19,096 nt of DNA from contig JBJKPP010000283.1 in the NCBI GenBank assembly GCA_046706145.1, forward strand, positions 1 through 19,096. The letters run 5' to 3'. A program made the translations under genes and the position numbers. The notes beneath the pieces were generated by a model that made no database searches, was not told the origin of the DNA, and was given only the letters and a program-made list of their open reading frames with translations. Source of the DNA: JBJKPP01 sp046706145. Its GTDB lineage: Bacteria > Bacteroidota > Ignavibacteria > Ignavibacteriales > Ignavibacteriaceae. Below, piece after piece: positions 14,879-19,096 of this stretch (its first letter is position 1; every line of letters starts with the position of its first letter).

Positions 14879-16204
14879 ATGTTTGAAGAATTATCATATA
14901 AATTAGACACAGCTATCAAAAAAGTTACCGGACAGGGTAAACTCACCGAGAAAAATATCTCCGATAGCTTGCGCGAGATTAGACGAATACTTCTGGATGC
15001 AGATGTTAATTATCTTGTTGCCAAAAATTTTATTGATGAGGTTAGTAAGAAAGCTCTCGGCCAGAATGTATTAACATCAATTACACCCGGCCAATTAATC
15101 ACAAAAATAATTTACGATGAGCTTACACAACTTTTAGGTGGTGCAAGACAAGAGATAAAAATAAATGCTTCAGGAATTACTACAATTCTCATAATTGGTT
15201 TGCAAGGTTCCGGTAAAACAACTTTTTGTGCGAAAATAGCCAAGAGATTAAAAGAACAGGGAAGAAGAATTTTACTTATAGCTGCAGATGTTTACAGGCC
15301 TGCCGCAATTGACCAATTAAAAACACTTGCCTACAGTTTGGCAATTAATGTTTATTCGGTTGAAGAGAAAGATCCTAAAAAAGCTGTCAAGGAAGGTTTG
15401 GACTCTGCCAAACAAAATAATTATGATACGGTTATAATAGATACTGCCGGCAGATTGCATGTTGATGAAGAAATGATGAACGAAGCTTCTGCAATAAAAG
15501 ATATGGTTCAACCTACAGAAACACTTTTTGTGGTTGATTCTATGTCTGGTCAGGACGCTGTGAACTCTGCAAAAGCTTTTAATGAAAAAGTTAGTTACGA
15601 TGGAATTGTGTTGACTAAATTAGACGGAGATGCAAGAGGTGGTGCTGCCTTATCAATTAGGTCTATAGTTGGTAAACCCATCAAATTTGTCAGTAATGGT
15701 GAAAAACTGAAAGACCTCGAATTATTCTATCCTGACAGGCTTGCCTCAAGGATTTTGGGCAAAGGTGATATAGTCTCCCTGGTTGAAAAAGCCCAGGAAA
15801 ACATGGAAAATATGGAGGCTGAGAAGCTTGAGGAAAAAATAAGGAAAAATAAATTTGATTTTGAGGATTTTCTTAAGCAAATTAAAGCAATTAAGAAAAT
15901 GGGTTCTTTGTCTTCGCTGCTTTCTATGGTTCCTGGACTTGGAAATCAGCTAAAAAATGCCCAAATTGATGATAAGGCTATTATAAAAGTTGAAGCAATT
16001 ATAAATTCTATGACTCTCCGTGAAAGAAAGGAGCCTAGAATTCTTAACGGCAATAGAAGAAAAAGAATTGCGAGAGGGAGTGGTACCTCTATTCAGGATG
16101 TTAATCGCCTAGTAAAACAATTTGGTGAAATGAAGAAAATGATGGGCAGGTTAACAAAAAAGAATTTTAATAGTTCAGTAATGAGAAACTTAAAATATAA
16201 TTGA
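14879..16204 (+). CDS. ffh: Signal recognition particle protein Ffh (SRP54)
   Basis: A 441-residue GTPase that binds signal sequences of nascent membrane and secreted proteins together with SRP RNA and delivers them to FtsY. An N domain (about residues 1-90) precedes the G domain, with G1 GLQGSGKTT at 107-115, DVYRPAAIDQL, the DTAGR motif and TKLDGDARGG. The M domain (about residues 300-441) shows SRP-RNA contact residues in RKRIARGSGTSIQDVNRLVK. The methionine-rich tail after it is short, so the protein is about ten residues shorter than E. coli Ffh. Translation starts at ATG 14879; the nearest purine-rich site (AAGGA) is about 20 bases upstream, so initiation may be weak or coupled to atpG. 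The SRP RNA and ftsY are not in the window. Confidence 0.97.
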   Translation: MFEELSYKLDTAIKKVTGQGKLTEKNISDSLREIRRILLDADVNYLVAKNFIDEVSKKALGQNVLTSITPGQLITKIIYDELTQLLGGARQEIKINASGITTILIIGLQGSGKTTFCAKIAKRLKEQGRRILLIAADVYRPAAIDQLKTLAYSLAINVYSVEEKDPKKAVKEGLDSAKQNNYDTVIIDTAGRLHVDEEMMNEASAIKDMVQPTETLFVVDSMSGQDAVNSAKAFNEKVSYDGIVLTKLDGDARGGAALSIRSIVGKPIKFVSNGEKLKDLELFYPDRLASRILGKGDIVSLVEKAQENMENMEAEKLEEKIRKNKFDFEDFLKQIKAIKKMGSLSSLLSMVPGLGNQLKNAQIDDKAIIKVEAIINSMTLRERKEPRILNGNRRKRIARGSGTSIQDVNRLVKQFGEMKKMMGRLTKKNFNSSVMRNLKYN

Positions 16205-16216
16205 AAAAATAATTTC

Positions 16217-16224
16217 AGGAGGTT
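16217..16224 (+). promoter_or_regulatory. Ribosome binding site that fixes the TTG start of rpsP
   Basis: AGGAGGTT lies about nine bases before TTG 16232. No equally good site stands before the next in-frame ATG at 16259, which would cut off the conserved S16 N-terminus. Confidence 0.75.
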
Positions 16225-16231
16225 ATAAGAT

Positions 16232-16717
16232 TTGGCAGTAAAGTTGAGACTTAGGAGAATGGGTAAGAAAAAGCAGCCTATATATAAAATAGTTGCTGCA
16301 GATGCACGTTCACCAAGAGATGGAAAATTTATTGAAGATTTAGGTTTGTATAATCCTTTAACAAAACCGCATACTGTAAATTTAAAAGAAGAAAGAGTTA
16401 ATTACTGGTTAAGCAACGGTGCACAACCTACAGACACAGTAAGGAGTCTTCTAAGACAAAAAGGAATTACTTTAAAAAAAGAATTGCTAAAAAGAGGTCT
16501 CTCTGAAGAGAAGATTGCTGAAGAACTCGAAAAGTGGGAGAAAATGAAGGAAGCTTCCGTGAGCACGGCAAAGAGAGCTCCTAAAGACAAAGAAACAATT
16601 GAACCAAAGGCGGAAGAACCGGTGGAGGAACAAGAACTTCCGGCTGAGGAAAATGAAGAAAAAACAAGTGAAGAAAGTACAACGGAAGTAAAGGGTGCTG
16701 CTTCTGATGAGGATTAG
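16232..16717 (+). CDS. rpsP: Ribosomal protein S16 with long acidic C-terminal extension
   Basis: A 161-residue small-subunit protein. Residues 1-80 are the conserved S16 core: AVKLRLRRMGKKKQPIYKIV, then ADARSPRDGKFIEDLGLYNP, and WLSNGAQPTDTVRSLLR. It binds 16S rRNA early in 30S assembly. The remaining 75-80 residues are an added tail, first a basic/charged helix (LLKRGLSEEKIAEELEKWE) and then a Pro/Glu-rich, strongly acidic low-complexity end, roughly doubling the usual 80-90 residue length. Extended S16 proteins are known in Bacteroidota and relatives; the role of the tail is not known to me. The start is TTG, supported by the AGGAGG site and by the conserved MAVK-type N-terminus. It opens the rpsP-khpA-rimM-trmD-rplS block. 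Confidence 0.95.
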   Translation: MAVKLRLRRMGKKKQPIYKIVAADARSPRDGKFIEDLGLYNPLTKPHTVNLKEERVNYWLSNGAQPTDTVRSLLRQKGITLKKELLKRGLSEEKIAEELEKWEKMKEASVSTAKRAPKDKETIEPKAEEPVEEQELPAEENEEKTSEESTTEVKGAASDED

Positions 16718-16718
16718 T

Positions 16719-16731
16719 CCGAAACTTTCGG
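16719..16731 (+). repeat. Small palindrome between rpsP and khpA
   Basis: CCGAAA (16719-16724) and TTTCGG (16726-16731) are perfect inverted copies around a single C, realistically a five-base-pair stem with an ACT loop. It begins two bases after the rpsP stop. No T-tract follows. Similar CCGAAAnTTTCGG palindromes recur between genes in some Bacteroidota-group genomes, but only one copy is visible here. Confidence 0.4.
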
Positions 16732-16796
16732 GTTGTATTCTCCTGTACTATTATTAATTCCAAAAGCTCCCGTGCTCTTCAAGGAGGCTTATTTAT

Positions 16797-17030
16797 ATGA
16801 AAGAATTCATTGAATTCATATCGAAACATCTGGTTGATAATCCTGACGGGGTTGCTGTCGAGGAAAAGAAACCCGAGGAGAATAAGGTGGTTTTAACTTT
16901 AAAAGTTAAACCTGAAGACGTCGGTAAGGTGATTGGTAAACAAGGCAAAACTGCCCAGGCTATGAGAACTTTGCTGACGGCTATTGCTGCGAAAGAGGGG
17001 AAAAGAGCTATCTTAGAAATTTTGGACTAA
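16797..17030 (+). CDS. khpA: KH-domain RNA-binding protein KhpA
   Basis: A 77-residue, single-KH-domain protein of the KhpA (formerly UPF0109/YlqC) family. Residues of about 28-70 form the KH fold with the GxxG loop in VIGKQGKTAQAMRTLL, the part that contacts RNA. It begins FIEFISKHLVDNPDGV, which is also characteristic. In other bacteria KhpA forms a dimer with KhpB and influences cell elongation, division or small-RNA function; its exact target is unknown here and khpB is not in the window. The ATG has a strong AAGGAGG at 16781-16787. Its place between rpsP and rimM is the standard genomic neighbourhood. Confidence 0.93.
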   Translation: MKEFIEFISKHLVDNPDGVAVEEKKPEENKVVLTLKVKPEDVGKVIGKQGKTAQAMRTLLTAIAAKEGKRAILEILD

Positions 17031-17048
17031 GGCTTTTCCCATTGGATT

Positions 17049-17558
17049 GTGAACGAATTTTTTTTGATAGGAAAGGTTGTTTCAAGCTACGGCAAGGATG
17101 GATTTGTAAGTACAATTTCTTATTCGGATTTTCCTCGGAGATTCTATTCTCTCAAAAAAGTTTATGTAGAATTTTTTGATGAGAAGAAGCAGTTTGTTGT
17201 TGAAAAGGTAAGAAAAAAAGAAAATTCTTTTTTATTTAAGTTTAAAAATTTTGATTCTGATTCTGATGTTCAGGTTCTGATTGATAAATTTATATACATA
17301 AACGAACAAGACGCTGTTAAATTACCCAAAGATTATTTTTTTGTTCATGATATTATTGGGAGTATAGTCTATCAAAACGGAAAAATAATCGGAAAAGTGA
17401 TTGATGTTCTTTCTCTTCCTGCAAATGATGTGTTTGTAATAGAAAAAGATGGAACCGAAATATTATTTCCGGCAGTTAAGAAATACATGGAAAGTATCGA
17501 TGCAAAGGAAAAAGTTATAATTATTAAACATGATGTTGATTTATATGATGAGGATTGA
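17049..17558 (+). CDS. rimM: Ribosome maturation factor RimM
   Basis: A 169-residue 16S rRNA-processing factor that binds S19 and helps mature the 30S head. The N-terminal half (residues 3-80) is the RimM barrel, beginning FFLIGKVVSSYGKDGFV. The C-terminal PRC-barrel starts near DYFFVHDIIGSIVYQNGKIIGKV and ends with ILFPAVKKYMESID, the family's usual LIP-type segment. It starts at GTG 17049, 18 bases after khpA; the upstream region has only a weak GGATTG. A run of eight T (17058-17065) lies in codons 4-6. The gene overlaps trmD by 11 bases, indicating coupled translation. Confidence 0.9.
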   Translation: MNEFFLIGKVVSSYGKDGFVSTISYSDFPRRFYSLKKVYVEFFDEKKQFVVEKVRKKENSFLFKFKNFDSDSDVQVLIDKFIYINEQDAVKLPKDYFFVHDIIGSIVYQNGKIIGKVIDVLSLPANDVFVIEKDGTEILFPAVKKYMESIDAKEKVIIIKHDVDLYDED

Positions 17559-18222
17559 CATTATAACTGCTGTTCCGGATTTGCTTGTGAGCCCTTTGAA
17601 TACGAGCATAATAAAAAGAGCTCAGGACAAAAAGAAGATTTCGGTTCAGATTCATAATCTGCGGGATTATGCTATTAACAAACATAAGCAGATTGATGAT
17701 AAACCTTACGGCGGCGGCCCGGGTATGATTTTAAGACCTGAGCCTTTTTTTGATTGTATCGAAAAACTTCAAAGTGAAAGAGATTACAATCATGTTATTT
17801 TTATGACGCCAAAAGGCAAATTATTTAATCAGAAAACTGCGAATAAATTTTCTCTCGCTAAGAATATTTTAATAATTGCCGGGCACTATAAAGAGATTGA
17901 TGACAGAGTGAGAGAAAAATTTGCAACTGATGAGATCTCAATCGGGAATTTTATATTAACAGGCGGTGAGCTTCCTGCATTGATAATTATAGATGCTATA
18001 GCAAGATTAATTCCCGGCGTTTTGAATGACAGTGAATCCGCATTGAATGATTCTTTCCAAGACGGAGAGACGATTGAGGCACCGCAGTTTACAAGGCCTG
18101 CTGAATATAAAGGAATGAAAGTTCCTGAAATATTACTTTCGGGAAATGAGAAAGAAATAAAGAAATGGAAAGCTGAGCAATCAGCTAAATTAACTGAAAA
18201 ATGGAAGAATTATAATAATTAG
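17548..18222 (+). CDS. trmD: tRNA (guanine-N1-)-methyltransferase TrmD
   Basis: A 224-residue SPOUT-family enzyme that methylates G37 at N1 in tRNAs reading CNN-type codons, using S-adenosylmethionine, and so prevents +1 frameshifts. The N-terminal segment is MRIDIITAVPDLLVSPLN. DDKPYGGGPGMILRPEP is the conserved substrate loop, and AGHYKEIDDRV and SIGNFILTGGELPAL build the trefoil knot. The general base Asp168 (NDSF) corresponds to E. coli Asp169, and TRPAEYKGMKVP precedes the C-terminal helical domain. GHYKE in place of GRYEG is common in the Bacteroidota group. I chose ATG 17548 because the conserved sequence begins directly there; ATG codons at 17545, 17533 and 17530 would only add residues encoded inside rimM. 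Confidence 0.96.
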   Translation: MRIDIITAVPDLLVSPLNTSIIKRAQDKKKISVQIHNLRDYAINKHKQIDDKPYGGGPGMILRPEPFFDCIEKLQSERDYNHVIFMTPKGKLFNQKTANKFSLAKNILIIAGHYKEIDDRVREKFATDEISIGNFILTGGELPALIIIDAIARLIPGVLNDSESALNDSFQDGETIEAPQFTRPAEYKGMKVPEILLSGNEKEIKKWKAEQSAKLTEKWKNYNN

Positions 18223-18239
18223 TATAGTGGAGTAAGACA

Positions 18240-18584
18240 ATGGTAGATATAAACAAAGTTGTGCCGGAGCAGTTGAAAAAGGAAGTACCGGCATTCAATG
18301 TGGGCGACCACGTGCGCGTTCACGTACGTGTTATTGAAGGCGACAAAGAAAGAATACAGCCTTACGAAGGCGACGTTATTTCAATAAGAGGCAGTGGCTT
18401 AAGTAAAACTTTTACCGTAAGGAAAATATCCAGCGGCATTGGTGTGGAAAGAATATTCCCGGTTCACTCACCCAAAATTGCCAAGATTGAGTTGATGAAA
18501 GAAGGCGACGTTAGAAAAGCCAAGCTTTATTATCTTAGAAATCTTGCCGGTAAAGCAGCCAAGATTAAGACTAAGAATACTTAA
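18240..18584 (+). CDS. rplS: Ribosomal protein L19
   Basis: A 114-residue 50S protein at the interface with 30S. The N-terminal helix (VPEQLKKEVPAFNVGDHVRV) is followed by the conserved IEGDKERIQPYEGDVISIRG, SGLSKTFTVRKIS, GIGVERIFPVHSP and KLYYLRNLAGKAAKI segments. Length matches the usual 115. The start ATG 18240 follows trmD by 17 bases with GGAGTAAG upstream. It is the last gene of the translation block and is followed by a strong terminator. Its codon usage is richer in G and C than in the surrounding genes, as is common for highly expressed ribosomal proteins. Confidence 0.97.
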   Translation: MVDINKVVPEQLKKEVPAFNVGDHVRVHVRVIEGDKERIQPYEGDVISIRGSGLSKTFTVRKISSGIGVERIFPVHSPKIAKIELMKEGDVRKAKLYYLRNLAGKAAKIKTKNT

Positions 18585-18611
18585 GTCTTTATATCATAAT
18601 TTTACAATTCT

Positions 18612-18648
18612 GAGCGCCTCGAAAAGAATTAGTCGAGACGCTCTTTTT
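18612..18648 (+). terminator. Intrinsic terminator after rplS
   Basis: GAGCGCCTCGA (18612-18622) pairs with TCGAGACGCTC (18633-18643) except for one C-A mismatch, over a ten-base A-rich loop, and is followed by five T. It ends the long same-strand block that starts after the terminator at 5578-5607. Confidence 0.9.
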
Positions 18649-18752
18649 GATTTAAATCTCGCTTTTTAGAACCCTCTTTTCTTAATTCTACAAAATCTCT
18701 ATCTTAAACAAATAATTATTAGGTTTTACTTGTATTAAAAAAGACAAATAGA

Positions 18753-19096
18753 ATGGACTTATTTCTCCCAAATAATATCTTTACAAGATTAATTAACAGA
18801 AGGTTACAAGGAATAAACGTTAATTTTGTTCCTGCTGCGATGGTTGCAAAGAAGATTAAAGAAACCCCTGGCTCAGCGGGTTTTATTCCTACCAGTGATT
18901 TAATAACCAGTAGGGAATTATTCGTTTCTCAATCAAATGGAATCTCTTTCGAAGGAAATTTGTGTAATGCGTATATCTATTATTTATCAAGAGATAGTGC
19001 ATTAAAAGAAATGAACATACTGGGAGACATTTCCACTTTGGAGATTCTTCTAAGCAAGATTTTCCTCAAGGAAATGTATAATGCTGATATTGAGGT
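18753..19096 (+). CDS. Unrecognised protein, N-terminal part (3' end outside window)
   Basis: An open frame of 114 codons from ATG 18753 to the window end with no stop. The translation begins MDLFLPNNIFTRLINRRLQG and has no signal peptide or membrane helix. A region near residues 40-60 (KETPGSAGFIPTSDLITSREL) and a following run of short strands (LFVSQSNGISFEG), then LGDISTLEILLSKIFLKEM, vaguely recall the periplasmic-binding type 2 fold of MqnA/MqnD-type menaquinone enzymes, where a G-x-x-x-I-P-S motif precedes a similar strand and helix pattern. That is weak pattern resemblance only; no catalytic residue can be named. The gene stands 168 bases after rplS, beyond its terminator, in a gap with no other visible feature. 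No clear ribosome site or promoter precedes it; AATAGA is the nearest purine-rich stretch. Function unknown. Confidence 0.6.
   Translation, partial: MDLFLPNNIFTRLINRRLQGINVNFVPAAMVAKKIKETPGSAGFIPTSDLITSRELFVSQSNGISFEGNLCNAYIYYLSRDSALKEMNILGDISTLEILLSKIFLKEMYNADIE

Noticed and set aside
17058..17065. Run of eight T in codons 4-6 of rimM as a phase-variation site
   Set aside because: The frame is intact and rimM is a housekeeping gene; the run simply encodes Phe-Phe in an AT-rich genome.
18585..18752. Gap after rplS as a site for a tRNA or small RNA
   Set aside because: Apart from the terminator it shows no cloverleaf, no further stable stem and no open frame of note.
1..19096. Mobile element, CRISPR array, prophage or defence system
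   Set aside because: No transposase, integrase, regularly spaced repeats or defence-type domain is seen; gene content is almost entirely core housekeeping.

Overview
The window is an AT-rich, gene-dense stretch of a bacterial chromosome with every supported gene on the + strand. Several things point to the Bacteroidota/Chlorobiota/Ignavibacteriota group, and most likely to an Ignavibacteria- or Chlorobi-like bacterium: a GWxTD-domain secreted protein, an M23 peptidase-bactofilin pair next to the ATP synthase genes, an F0F1 cluster without atpD/atpC, a ribosomal protein S16 with a long acidic tail, and Kdo/lipid A-type and heptosyltransferase-type enzymes implying a Gram-negative outer membrane. 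This assignment is inference from gene content and protein motifs; no rRNA or tRNA gene is present to anchor it.

Layout. (1) 1-4074: the 3' part of dnaE, then a FabI/FabL-like short-chain dehydrogenase, thioredoxin and a long-form D-3-phosphoglycerate dehydrogenase. (2) 4180-5607: a secreted GWxTD-domain protein closed by a strong intrinsic terminator. (3) 5653-9447: envelope and translation-fidelity genes: a lipid A-type acyltransferase, a family 9 glycosyltransferase, a TsaC/Sua5-type tRNA modification enzyme, a membrane-anchored M23 peptidase and a bactofilin. (4) 9444-14854: the F0F1 ATP synthase cluster atpZ-atpI-atpB-atpE-atpF-atpH-atpA-atpG, without beta and epsilon. (5) 14879-18584: ffh, rpsP, khpA, rimM, trmD and rplS, a widely conserved translation and protein-targeting block, closed by a second strong terminator at 18612-18648. 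(6) 18753-19096: the 5' part of an unrecognised gene, weakly reminiscent of the MqnA/periplasmic-binding type 2 fold.

Between the terminators at 5578-5607 and 18612-18648 the 16-plus genes follow each other with overlaps or gaps under about 85 bases and no recognisable internal terminator. The whole block may therefore be read as one long or several nested transcripts joining envelope growth, ATP synthesis and translation. The gaps hold a few small GC-rich hairpins that look like dispersed repeats. I found no mobile element, CRISPR array, prophage or tRNA, and no clear candidate for a wholly new system. The points most worth checking are the unusual enoyl-reductase-like SDR, the GWxTD protein, the unrecognised 3'-terminal gene and the intergenic hairpin repeats.
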